A DNA stretch of 64,000 bases, taken from CAXBNB01 sp040222275 (GTDB lineage: Bacteria; Bacteroidota; Bacteroidia; Cytophagales; Cyclobacteriaceae). The stretch spans positions 46,055-110,054 of the forward strand of contig JAVKDJ010000011.1 in NCBI GenBank assembly GCA_040222275.1, given 5' to 3'. Numbering within the stretch: the first letter of the stretch is position 1; every line of letters starts with the position of its first letter. The notes beneath the pieces were generated by a model. The model was not told where the DNA came from. It did not search any database and was given only the letters and a program-made list of their open reading frames with translations. Both the position numbers and the translations under genes were made by a program. Shown here piece by piece: positions 9,030-18,500 of the stretch.

Positions 9030-9451
9030 TTAGAAGCTGGTAGCTGGAAGTTAGGAGCTGGAAGTGGGAAGTAGGAAGTGAGGAGGTGGTTGGCTGCACT
9101 CAATAAGCCAAGCTAAGGTTTTTAGATCTTTCACTTCGCTCAAGATGACAAGGCAAACGGTAGATTAGGAAACTAATGAGTGTGAGTAGCTTTAGGGAAG
9201 TATATTAAACCTGTTGGCTGGTTCATGGAACTCATTCCACCATTTTCATTCCATTGCAAATTGAGATATTTCACTTCACTCAAGGTGGTTAGGTGAGAGA
9301 TACACAACCAATCATCAAGGATTTAATGAGTGGAGCAGGTGTATGCATTTATGAACCTGTGTATTGCCACTTACATCGCACTTATCTCCCCACCCCCAAC
9401 TCCTAACTCCCCACTTCCGACTCCCTACTCCCAACACCCAACTCCCCACTC
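9030..9451. other. Intergenic region between convergent genes with repeats
   Basis: No gene is seen. The interval carries two facing arrays of G-rich heptamers (listed separately). Between them lie two copies of a TTTCAC-TTCG/A-CTCAAG-TGG/AC motif (about 9130-9150 and 9265-9288) related to the extragenic motifs in the 4.7-5.9 kb repeat. leuS and the LytTR gene converge here. Confidence 0.7.
9039..9087 (+). repeat. Heptamer tandem repeat, 7 units (consensus GGAAGTN)
   Basis: Seven consecutive 7-base units read on the plus strand: GGTAGCT, GGAAGTT, AGGAGCT, GGAAGTG, GGAAGTA, GGAAGTG, AGGAGGT. The run is purine-rich and starts 10 bases after the leuS stop codon. Confidence 0.8.
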
Positions 9452-9453
9452 CT
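9391..9453 (-). repeat. Heptamer tandem repeat, 9 units, opposite orientation (consensus GGGAGTN)
   Basis: Nine 7-base units read on the minus strand (AGGAGTG, GGGAGTT, GGGTGTT, GGGAGTA, GGGAGTC, GGAAGTG, GGGAGTT, AGGAGTT, GGGGGTG). The array faces the array at 9039 and overlaps the last two bases of the stop codon of the LytTR gene, so it lies directly at that gene's 3' end. Confidence 0.8.
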
Positions 9454-10213
9454 AACTTTTCTCCTCCAACTCCACCATCACTGCTTTCTTATAGGTCCGG
9501 CTGATAGGAATATCTGTTCCGTTGATGTGGATTTTTTCTTTGGAGAATGAATCTATTAGGTTTTTATTGACAATAAATGATCGATGTACCCGGATGAAAA
9601 GGGACGGGAGCTCATCCGAAATCTTACCAATTTTTTCTTTTGTGATGATGGTCTTGCCTGAAGTGTGGATTTTAACATAGTCCGACATGCTTTCTATATA
9701 GCAGATTGTAGATAGTATCACGGGCACTGTTTCCCGGTTGGATTTCACAGTGATAATCGGAGTTTTGCTTTTCTCCTGTTCCTCAATCAGCCTGCTATTC
9801 AATTGGGTGGTGGATTGAAACGCCTTGATCATCCGGGCAAATGCCACAGTCAATACGATTAGATAGAGCGTAATGGTTAGCGTAAATATATCTACTGTAA
9901 GAGGGTTCATCTTATCATACTGGTAATTGCCCAGCACTATGAAGGATAAGGTCATCACGAGCATTTCCAGGTAGAGGGAGATAATCAGGGTATAGATAAA
10001 ATAAAGGCCAAACTTCCAATACTTTTTTGAAATCAAAAATTGTGGCACCAAGTAGTAGTTGAAAAAATAGCTGGTAGCCAGGGCCACTGGTAGCATAAAG
10101 CAGGTGAAATAAAACGACTGAAGATAGTTCTCAGCAGTTCTGCCGAAGTAAGCAGTAAGAAATAAGGTAACCAATCCCCAAAAAAATGTGTGCTTGACAA
10201 TACGCTCGTTCAT
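9452..10213 (-). CDS. Membrane-bound LytTR-family DNA-binding regulator
   Basis: A 253-residue protein with four hydrophobic membrane segments in the first half (about 8-25, 33-56, 66-92 and 99-124) and a C-terminal LytTR DNA-binding domain (about 150-250). The latter contains ICYIESMSDYVKIHT, FIRVHRSFIVN and DIPISRTYK, all typical of LytTR. It has no receiver or kinase domain, so it is a one-component membrane regulator. The ligand is unknown. It is transcribed divergently from the small ExbB/MotA-like gene across 139 bases. Autoregulation or control of that neighbour is plausible, but no clear LytTR repeat pair was found. Confidence 0.88.
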   Translation of the reverse strand: MNERIVKHTFFWGLVTLFLTAYFGRTAENYLQSFYFTCFMLPVALATSYFFNYYLVPQFLISKKYWKFGLYFIYTLIISLYLEMLVMTLSFIVLGNYQYDKMNPLTVDIFTLTITLYLIVLTVAFARMIKAFQSTTQLNSRLIEEQEKSKTPIITVKSNRETVPVILSTICYIESMSDYVKIHTSGKTIITKEKIGKISDELPSLFIRVHRSFIVNKNLIDSFSKEKIHINGTDIPISRTYKKAVMVELEEKS

Positions 10214-10352
10214 GGATCAAAAATGCTCATTTTATGCGTAATGTATTCTGAAAATCGATGAAATACAGGTTTAGGGATGGATACTACATTGTATCAGTGC
10301 ACGATTGCCACAACCTTTGGGGAAATTATTTATTCACTAAATTTAAAGGATT

Positions 10353-10718
10353 ATGTTAGAATTATTTTGGATGGGAGGGTCATTGTTCATGGGAATATTG
10401 ACCATTATCTTTATCGCCGTAGTTGTTGTTTCAATTTTATCTTCGCTTACTGTATATAAGAGTGATATACAAAAGGAGGAGGCTGTAAGAAAGATTGACT
10501 ACATCAAGCAGGTCGGTTTGTTTGCCCTGGTTGTGGGTATATTGGGTCAGTTGATAGGTTTGTTCGAGGCGTTCAAAGCCATAGAGCAGATGGGGAATGT
10601 TTCACCGGCAATGCTGGCTGGTGGCATCAAAGTGAGCATGATCACAACGCTTTACGGGTTTTTTATTTACATCGTTTCTGTTTTAATCTGGTTTGGGTTG
10701 AGTTTTAGGTTGAAATAA
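10353..10718 (+). CDS. Small MotA/TolQ/ExbB proton-channel family protein
   Basis: A 121-residue membrane protein with three hydrophobic stretches (about 3-32, 49-68 and 88-117). The last two carry GLFALVVGILGQLIGLFEAF and GGIKVSMITTLYGFFIY, matching the two channel helices of the MotA/TolQ/ExbB family, including the conserved Thr/Gly pattern. It is much shorter than ExbB or TolQ (usually over 220 residues) and there is no ExbD/TolR or TonB partner next to it. The ATG at 10353 is chosen because the longer overlapping frame at 10277 is unrelated. It lies divergent from the LytTR regulator and convergent with the FGE-like lipoprotein gene. Confidence 0.82.
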   Translation: MLELFWMGGSLFMGILTIIFIAVVVVSILSSLTVYKSDIQKEEAVRKIDYIKQVGLFALVVGILGQLIGLFEAFKAIEQMGNVSPAMLAGGIKVSMITTLYGFFIYIVSVLIWFGLSFRLK

Positions 10719-10766
10719 AATTTGTGTTTCACCCCATCTGCTGCATCCATCTTTCCAGCCTTTACC

Positions 10767-11702
10767 TCATAGTGCACATCTAAAACCGGTGTTGAATAGG
10801 GATGTATCCGTGGTGTTTTTTGACCGGAAAGTGGTGGTAAAACTGGCTTCCCCTGCCTGGTCATACATAAAAGATCCGCCACGGGTACATTTTATGCTCT
10901 CATCTTTTTGGCCAGCAGTGGGGCTGCCCGGATAGCCTTCGTAGGTATTGGCGCACCATTGCCATACATTGCCACCCATATCGGATAGGCCAGATTCATG
11001 GCTACCAAATGTACCAACCGGGGAAGTGTACAAAAAGCCATCGAGGGCCTCAGGCTGGGTGACGGATGCCCCCTGCCAAACATTGGCCATGTACCTGCCT
11101 TTTATGATCAATTGATCGCCCCAGGCATATCTGCTTGCATCTGATTTTCCATTTTTGGCGGCATATTCCCATTCAAATTCGGTAGGTAGCCTTTTACCTG
11201 CCCAGTTGGCATAGGCGTATGCATCGTTCCAACTCACGTGGGTTACGGGGTGGTTGTCTTCCGCTTTAGGTTGTGCAGGCCCAAAAGGAAACTCCCAGTT
11301 GGCACCCTTCGTCAGTGCCCAATTGCCACTTTGAAAATCAAATACTCCTGAGTCGCCAAACTTGTCGGCATCAGTTTTGAAACCGGTGGCTTCTACAAAC
11401 TTTCTGAATTCCGCCACAGTCACCAGGTTTTTGTCCATATAAAATGGTTCGATCTCCTTTTCAAATACAGGCTGCTCATCAGGTGTACCAGTCTCCGATC
11501 CTATAAGTATTTTACCTCCGTCAAAATGTACCATTCCTTCAGTGCTCGCTTTTTTATTGTGAGTGCTGGCCTGTTTTTCTTTTTGTGCAGCAGCAGGTGC
11601 TAACTTTTCACTGGTCTCGGCCTTCGTTTGATTGTTGTTTTTTTCTTTGGTGGTACAGCCTATGAGCAGGCAAATTAAGACTGGTAGGTATATTTTTCCC
11701 AT
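10767..11702 (-). CDS. FGE/SUMF1-fold lipoprotein lacking catalytic cysteines
   Basis: A 311-residue lipoprotein (lipobox LLIGC, Cys16) with a formylglycine-generating-enzyme-like C-type lectin fold. It shows VTVAEFRKF, HPVTHVSWNDAYAYANW, RLPTEFEWEYAA, DMGGNVWQWC and a C-terminal NTGFRC. In active FGEs two cysteines sit after the RGGSF motif; here R274-G-G-S-F-M is followed by Tyr280, and position 285 is Glu. So it should not convert sulfatase cysteines to formylglycine. Related non-catalytic lipoproteins include the gliding proteins GldJ and GldK, which are longer. A structural or sugar-binding envelope role is inferred. A TAnnTTTG match (11729-11736, minus strand) lies 27 bases upstream. 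Confidence 0.85.
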   Translation of the reverse strand: MGKIYLPVLICLLIGCTTKEKNNNQTKAETSEKLAPAAAQKEKQASTHNKKASTEGMVHFDGGKILIGSETGTPDEQPVFEKEIEPFYMDKNLVTVAEFRKFVEATGFKTDADKFGDSGVFDFQSGNWALTKGANWEFPFGPAQPKAEDNHPVTHVSWNDAYAYANWAGKRLPTEFEWEYAAKNGKSDASRYAWGDQLIIKGRYMANVWQGASVTQPEALDGFLYTSPVGTFGSHESGLSDMGGNVWQWCANTYEGYPGSPTAGQKDESIKCTRGGSFMYDQAGEASFTTTFRSKNTTDTSLFNTGFRCAL

Positions 11703-11728
11703 TGATGTTTGCGATCCGTTAAAAAGGA

Positions 11729-11736
11729 CAAACTTA
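11729..11736 (-). promoter_or_regulatory. Candidate -7 promoter box of the FGE-like gene
   Basis: Read on the minus strand, TAAGTTTG fits the TAnnTTTG consensus and lies 27 bases before the ATG at 11702. No well-spaced TTG element was found upstream, so confidence is low. Confidence 0.35.
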
Positions 11737-11848
11737 GTCGATTATTGACAAGATTGCCGGAACTATATTTTTTTTCAGTTTTTTTATTTGCCAACGCAAG
11801 TTATTGAAGTGAAGGACATCTAAGCAGATAAATAAAAAATAAACAGAA

Positions 11849-12250
11849 ATGAAAACAACGAGAAGATTATTACTGCTGGCCCTGGTCATAGTAATGTCAC
11901 AATGGGCAATGGCACAGGGACAAGGTGGCCAGCGTCCAAACCCCGCTGAAATGGTGAAACGGGAAAAGGCCATGATTTTGGAAAAGATCACTTCGCTGAG
12001 CGATGATCAGAAATTGATCCTCGACCAGGTCTATACCGATTATGAAAATTCCATAACCAAACTACGAGAAGAAAGCAGTGGAAACAGGGAGGGCATGCGA
12101 GAAAAGATGCAAGCTATCCGGGCAACAAAGGAGGAAGCTTTGCAAGGTTTGTTGAATGAAGAGCAAAATGAGCAATATGCAGAGCTCAAGAAAAGCCGAA
12201 GAGAAGGAAGAGGCCAGGGGCAGGGACAGAGAAAAAGACCAGCCAATTGA
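11849..12250 (+). CDS. Small secreted helical (Spy/CpxP-like) protein
   Basis: A 133-residue protein with a signal peptide (MKTTRRLLLLALVIVMSQ, cleavage after AMA near residue 22). It continues with a charged, mostly helical body (about 31-115) and a Gly/Gln/Arg-rich tail (RREGRGQGQGQRKRP). The body contains LSDDQKLILDQVY and LLNEEQNEQY, reminiscent of the LTxxQ-type helices of Spy/CpxP periplasmic chaperones; true homology is uncertain. Its body aligns strongly with residues about 27-115 of the barrel protein at 15511 (AEMVKREK against EDMVAREK, then LSDDQKLILD against LSADQKLLLD). It lies 136 bases before the gene of a barrel protein. A periplasmic partner role for that barrel is inferred from the fused paralogue. 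Confidence 0.82.
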   Translation: MKTTRRLLLLALVIVMSQWAMAQGQGGQRPNPAEMVKREKAMILEKITSLSDDQKLILDQVYTDYENSITKLREESSGNREGMREKMQAIRATKEEALQGLLNEEQNEQYAELKKSRREGRGQGQGQRKRPAN

Positions 12251-12286
12251 TAGCGATTGTCATTAGCCGTTAGTGGTTTATTCCAG

Positions 12287-12353
12287 AAGGAGGGTTGGAA
12301 CTACGCGTTTCTTTTTACCGACAAAGGATTTTGAGCGTGTTGAGACCCTCCTT
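12287..12353 (+). terminator. Long-loop hairpin between the helical protein and barrel genes
   Basis: AAGGAGGGT (12287-12295) pairs with ACCCTCCTT (12345-12353), followed by TT. The loop of about 49 bases is long for a standard terminator. It may act as a partial terminator or attenuator setting the ratio of the two products. Confidence 0.4.
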
Positions 12354-12386
12354 TTATGTGTTGGTTTGTTAGTTTAAATAGCACTT

Positions 12387-15314
12387 ATGAAAGCAACAGT
12401 ACTCATTTTAGCTTCATTTATAATTTCCCATGTAGCCTTTGCCCAGGATTTTTCCTTAAAAGGGGGATTGATAAACGCTGAAGACAGCACTGCCCTTGTG
12501 GGAGCTACCGTGCAGCTAATCAACGTAAAGGACACTACCAAAAGGCATATTGCCGTAGCAGATTTGGATGGTTTTTTTATGGTAAAAAACCTGGAAAACG
12601 CTTTTTACAAACTAAGGATTACCAGCGTAGGAATTGAGCCTTTTTCCAATTTTGTGAAAGTAGGTGAAAGTGAGGTGAATATTGGTACCCTTTTGCTTAA
12701 ACCCAATGACACAATGTTGGACGATGTGAATGTAACCGGACAGGTGATACCTGTGAAACAAAAAGGAGACACCACTGAGTACAATGCCCTGGCCTATAAA
12801 ACAAACCCTGATGCGAGTGCGCAGGATTTGCTGGAGAAAATGCCAGGCTTTATAATAGATAATGGTACTGTACAGGCTCAGGGCGAAGATGTACAAAGGG
12901 TATTGGTGGATGGAAAGGAGTTTTTTGGCAATGACCCTAGGGCAGCCCTACAAAATATACCTGCCGAAATGATAGACAAAGTGGAGGTGTATGACCAGGC
13001 CAGCGACCAGGCCCAGTTTTCGGGATTCGACGATGGGGAAACCAACAAAACGGTGAATATCGTGACCAAGTCTGATATGCGAAATGGTCAGTTTGGAAAT
13101 GTATATGCCGGCTATGGCCTGGATGAAGACCGCTACCATGCGGGAGGAACAGTCAATATATTTGATCACGACCGACGCATATCGATTATCGGCCAATCCA
13201 ATAACATCAACATTCAAAACTTTGCCACCGAAGACCTGTTGGGGGTAGTAGGTGGTGGATCAAGAAGAGGAAGGACCGGAGGCGGCAGAGGTGGTCGAGG
13301 AGGTGGCAGTGGACGCAGGAGCATCGGGGGGAATGGAGGGGGAAGTGTGAGCGACTTTCTTGTCAACAGCCAGGGAGGAATCTCCCAAACCCATGCCATG
13401 GGCATCAATTATTCAGATAAATGGGGGGAGAAGTTAGAGCTTTCGGGAAGTTACTTTTTTAACCGGACCGATAATGATTCCAATCAAGGGATTTATCAGG
13501 ATTTCACCACCACTGACCGGACATATCAGGAAGACAATATTTCGTACAGCACCAATGTGAACCACCGGCTGAATATGCGCCTGCAATACAAACTCGATGA
13601 CCGAAACTCGATAGTGATGAGACCCAGGGTTACAATTCAAAAGAACGATGGTTTTGAAAATACATTCTCAAACACACTCACTCCGAAAGCCGACCTGAAC
13701 GTTGAAAATATATTTGGTTCCAACCTCTTTGGGTTGGACATTTCAAACAATTTCCTATTCAGGCACAGGTTTGAAAAGGCAGGTAGAACAGCCTCGTTCA
13801 ACGTGACCACCAGCTACAGTGAAGATTCCGGAGATAGTGGATTGAGGGCATTTTCTGAGAGAGTAGCAGAAGCTGGCACCACAGAGGAAGACCTGGATCA
13901 GATTGCGGATTTGTCCACAGATGGCCTCTCAGTGACCACCAATTTGTCTTATACCGAGCCTTTGGGAAAAAAGTCCCAGCTGGAAATTAGTTTAAAGCAT
14001 TCAGAGAGTGTGGCAGATTCAGGTCAGGAGACCTATGATTACTCCGAGGGCGATGGAACCTACAGCGATCTGAGAATCGACCAGTCAAGTGTTTTTGAAA
14101 GCAAAACAGTTTCCAACGCTGTTGGTACCAGTTTTAGAATAGTTGGAGAAAAGGTCACTTTTATGAGCAGGTTGTCGCTACAAAGCCTTTCCCTACAGAA
14201 TGAACAAAGTCTGCCAGACGAATATGGCATCTACAGGTCTTACTTTAATGCCATACCTTTTGCCATGTTTCAGTACCGCCCAACCAGGCAAAAAAACCTA
14301 AGGGTAATGTACATGACCAATACCAGAACCCCCTCGGTATCGCAGTTGCAGGGAGTGGTAGATAAGACCAATACTGCAAAGTGGTCTGCCGGTAACCCGG
14401 AACTCGATCAAACCTACGAACATAATGTAATCGTACGCTACAGCAGTACCAATGTGGAGAATTCGTCCATTTTCTTTGCCATGGTCCGCGCTTCTATCAC
14501 AGACGATTACATAGGGAGAAGCACATATTTTGCACAGGAAACCCCAATAACTGTGAATGGTATAGAGGTGGACCCAAATGTGCAACTGACCACCCGGGAG
14601 AATATGGATGGGAATCGATCCATTCAGTCTTTTATGACCTATGGTCGTCCGCTTGGCTTTATGAAATCAAACCTCAATGGCAACCTGGCGTACCGCTTCA
14701 CCAGAACTCCCGGGATAAACGATAGTGAACTCAATCTTGCAGATAATTCATCCTACACCGTAGGTGCTACTTTGAGCAGCAACATAAGCGAGCAGGTCGA
14801 TTTCACGCTATCCTACCGCACAAGCTTCAACACCGTGAGCAATTCTGTAGAATCAAGACAGAGTGCCAACAACAACTACCAGAGCCAGAATCTTCGGGGG
14901 CGCCTTTACATTATGTTTCCTGGGAGCATAGTATTTCGTACCGATATGGCCAACCAGTCCAATAGCAGCCAATCCGGCACCTTCAATCAGAACTATTGGA
15001 TTTGGAATGTGAGCCTGGCGAAAAAGATATTCAAAAACCAACGTGGTGAAATTAAACTTGGCGTGGCAGATGTACTCAGCCAGAACCAGAGCATCCGCCG
15101 AACCGTTTCGGCCAACTACATCCAGGACATGCAGATGCTCGTGTTGCAACGGTATTATATGCTCACATTTACTTACAGGATCAGAAACTTTATAAAAGGG
15201 GCGCAAAACAGGGACAATGGAGATGATGATGAAAGGAGGCGGAGGTTTATGCAAATGAGGGAACAGGGAGGTTTTGGTGGGCCCGGTGGAAGAATGGATC
15301 GGCCTGGAAATTAG
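12387..15314 (+). CDS. TonB-dependent-receptor-like outer-membrane barrel protein with RG-rich loop
   Basis: A 975-residue outer-membrane protein. A signal peptide (about 1-19) precedes a carboxypeptidase-regulatory-like domain (about 24-110), a plug-like segment (about 130-230, with QAQGEDVQRVLVDGKEFF and MIDKVEVYDQAS) and a large C-terminal beta barrel. A Gly/Arg-rich low-complexity segment (about 285-320) follows INIQNFATEDLLGVVGGG. The C-terminus also carries a Gly/Arg tail (GGFGGPGGRMDRPGN). This architecture fits the Bacteroidota outer-membrane beta-barrel family related to TonB receptors; the substrate is unknown. It is a paralogue of the protein at 15511. Confidence 0.86.
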   Translation: MKATVLILASFIISHVAFAQDFSLKGGLINAEDSTALVGATVQLINVKDTTKRHIAVADLDGFFMVKNLENAFYKLRITSVGIEPFSNFVKVGESEVNIGTLLLKPNDTMLDDVNVTGQVIPVKQKGDTTEYNALAYKTNPDASAQDLLEKMPGFIIDNGTVQAQGEDVQRVLVDGKEFFGNDPRAALQNIPAEMIDKVEVYDQASDQAQFSGFDDGETNKTVNIVTKSDMRNGQFGNVYAGYGLDEDRYHAGGTVNIFDHDRRISIIGQSNNINIQNFATEDLLGVVGGGSRRGRTGGGRGGRGGGSGRRSIGGNGGGSVSDFLVNSQGGISQTHAMGINYSDKWGEKLELSGSYFFNRTDNDSNQGIYQDFTTTDRTYQEDNISYSTNVNHRLNMRLQYKLDDRNSIVMRPRVTIQKNDGFENTFSNTLTPKADLNVENIFGSNLFGLDISNNFLFRHRFEKAGRTASFNVTTSYSEDSGDSGLRAFSERVAEAGTTEEDLDQIADLSTDGLSVTTNLSYTEPLGKKSQLEISLKHSESVADSGQETYDYSEGDGTYSDLRIDQSSVFESKTVSNAVGTSFRIVGEKVTFMSRLSLQSLSLQNEQSLPDEYGIYRSYFNAIPFAMFQYRPTRQKNLRVMYMTNTRTPSVSQLQGVVDKTNTAKWSAGNPELDQTYEHNVIVRYSSTNVENSSIFFAMVRASITDDYIGRSTYFAQETPITVNGIEVDPNVQLTTRENMDGNRSIQSFMTYGRPLGFMKSNLNGNLAYRFTRTPGINDSELNLADNSSYTVGATLSSNISEQVDFTLSYRTSFNTVSNSVESRQSANNNYQSQNLRGRLYIMFPGSIVFRTDMANQSNSSQSGTFNQNYWIWNVSLAKKIFKNQRGEIKLGVADVLSQNQSIRRTVSANYIQDMQMLVLQRYYMLTFTYRIRNFIKGAQNRDNGDDDERRRRFMQMREQGGFGGPGGRMDRPGN

Positions 15315-15510
15315 CAAATTCAATTTTTTAAAAGTGAGAGGGTGTACCAAATGAAGTTTTTCGAATGAAAGGGATACAGGTAAAAGACGGGGAAAGAAAA
15401 GTAGCAGGAATTAATATTGTCCGCCATCAACTTCAAAATTCATACAAAATCGGGTAGTAGTTTTGATCTTGTAAAACCTTCAATGCGTTTAGTCTAGTCA
15501 ATAACAAATT

Positions 15511-18500
15511 ATGAAAATCAACAAACGAATTCTATTTTTCTCAATAATGCTGGTTTTTTTCGACCTTACCAGAACAGCGGCCCAAAGAATGAGCCCTGAA
15601 GACATGGTGGCCAGGGAAAAACAAAATGTATATAAAGAACTGGAAAATTTATCAGCCGACCAAAAACTGCTTTTAGATGGGATATATGATGAGTTTACCC
15701 AAACCTTCAAGGAGGCACGCGATGAAATCATGAAAACCAGAAATTGGGACAAGATGCGTGAAAAAATGGAGGAACTGCGTATTGAAAAAGATGGGTTGAT
15801 TGGCGATGTTCTAAACGACGATCAGTTTTTGGTTTATAAAAAAGCATCAGCAGGAAGAGGAGCTGTAAACAACGAAGAGGAACAGGTCACCGAAAGAAAA
15901 AAATGGACTGCCCGTGGCATTTTGGCCGATGGTGATGATGGCACTGAGATAGTAGGTGCTACCATCAGGCTGGTAAATATCAGGGATTCCCTGAAATCAA
16001 AATATGCCATCACTGATGTTCAGGGGGCATTTGCCATACAAAATGTTGAAGACGCTTTTTATAGATTGAGTGTCACCAGTATGGGGTATAAGCCCTACAC
16101 CAGAGTGGTGAGGGTAGGGGCTGTGGACCTGAACCTCGGTAGGATATTTGTACAACAGGATGCTAAAATGCTGGAGACCATAGAAGTAAAAGGAGCTGTA
16201 GTGGCCATGGAACAGAAAGGCGACACAACACAATACAACGCAGATGCCTACAAAGTGAATAGGGATGCCAGTACCAAAGACCTGGTAAGCAAGATGCCTG
16301 GGATAGTAGTAGATGGGGCCGGGGTTTCTGCCAATGGCGAGACTATTCAGCAGGTGCTTTTGGATGGAAAACGATTCTTCGGGCAAGACCCGTTGCTGTC
16401 TCTCAATACCATTCCGGCTGAAGTGGTGAAAAATATCCAGGTATTTGACCAGAAGAGCGAGCAGTCCCAGTTTACGGGGTTCGATGATGGCAATACTACA
16501 AAAACGATGAATGTAGTGACCAAGGAGGGCAAGCGTAATGGGAAATTTGGCAAAATATACGGTGGCTATGGCACAAACGACCACTACAATGCTGGACTGA
16601 ACCTTAACTCTTTTAATAAGGATCAGCGGATCACCTTGATAGGTATGTCAAACAACATCAATATACAGAATTTCAGCAGCGAAGACCTGGCGGGTGTCAG
16701 CGGTGGTGGTGGCCGTGGTGGCTTCCGTGGACGCGGTGGGGATTCCTTTCTCACTGGCACTCAAAATGGTATCACCAATACCAATTCATTTGGGTTGAAT
16801 TTCACTGATAGATTGAGCCCGAAAGCCACCCTGGAAAGCAGCTACTTCTTCAACCAGACCAGCAATACCAATAACGAATTTACCAGTCGCCAATTTGCCA
16901 CTGATGGCAGTGATTATTATTCGGCGCAGAATAGATCCGATACGGACGATTCGAACCATAGGCTCAATATGCGCATAGAGTACAATATCAATGACAACAA
17001 CAGGTTGGTGATACGGCCATCTGTGAGTTTTCAGGACAATGAAAGCAGGGACTATTCCGAGGCGGTCACACGAGATGAAACTGGTGACATCATAAAAGAA
17101 ACCCAAAACAATTACCTCAATAGAAACAAGAGCTACAACGTGAGCAATGACATTGACTTTCAGCATAAATTTGGGAAAATCGGGCGTACTTTTTCGGTTG
17201 AACTAAGGAATAGGATACAGGAAACAGATCGTCAGAATTTCCAGGAAGAGCTACTCACAGAGGCTGGCAGGGACTCTCTCACCAACTATCAATACCTAAC
17301 CGACGAAAAGCGATACTCCTATAATTTGGAGATCGATTATTCAGAACCTGTAGGTGCCAATGGACAGCTGTCCCTGGAATATGAGATTGATTACAATGAT
17401 CGGTCATCAGACAAGGAGGCCTACATTGTAGATGAGGAGCGGGATACCAAGGAATTCAACTCTGAGCTTTCTAATGAGTTCGAAAGTGGGTACACCACCC
17501 ACAAGACAGAACTGTCATTCACCAATAGGAGCTTTGGCCAGTTTTTTAGGGCAGAAGTAGCTTATCAGCATGCAATATTGAACAACGACCAGTTTTTTCC
17601 TGAGACAGGCACCTTTCAGCGCAAGTTCAACAACATCTTGCCTTCTGTTATGGGAAGGATAAATTTTAAAGGTGGGGGGGACATGTTTTTCCGATACGAA
17701 GGGGAAACAGACGAACCTTCGGTAAGTCAAATGCAAAATGTTATAAACAGGAGCAATACACTATTGTGGTCTTTGGGAAACCCCAACCTGAAACAAAGCT
17801 ATTCACATTCTTTTTTCATGAGGTTTGGAAAAACGAACACGGACAAAAATACTTCCCTGTCGAATTTCTCCAGGGTTGAATTGACCAACAACTATATTAC
17901 GAACGAGACCCAATTTGCCAATTCCGAAGTGGTGCTCGACGATGGTACCGTGGTACCTGCCGGTACGCAAATTTCCAGGCCAATCAATTTAAATGGTTAT
18001 TGGAACCTTACCAACAGCACCACCCACAGTTTGTTGATTTCAAAACTGAAAACGAACCTCAATACAAGCCTGGGTATTTCATACAGGCGCCAACCAGGGA
18101 TGAACAACGAGATCGAAAATTTTGCCAATACCTATTCTGGTAATGTAAAGTTCTCATTCGTAAGCAACATCAGCGAAAATGTGGACTTCAATGTTTACTA
18201 CAACACCAGTGCCAATACTGTGGTAAACTCGGCTGAGTCCAGGAGCAATTCAAACAATAACTACCTGACCCAGACTTTGGGAGGTAAAGTGAACCTGACT
18301 TTTTGGAAAAGTTTTGTTTTCAGAAGTGACATTTTTCACCAAAAGTACAACGGTGTGAATGACGATTTCAATACTTCTTATACCTTGTGGAACCTGAGCC
18401 TGGCCAAAAAATTCCTTAAAAACAACCTGGGAGAATTGGAGCTGTCTGTTTTCGACCTCCTGAAACAAAACAGGAGCATCAACCAAAGTGTAACAGCTAC

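Noticed and set aside
10214..10352. LytTR binding repeats in the divergent region
   Set aside because: Only a single partial match (ACAGGTTTAG near 10264) was seen; the paired, regularly spaced repeats expected for LytTR dimers were not found.
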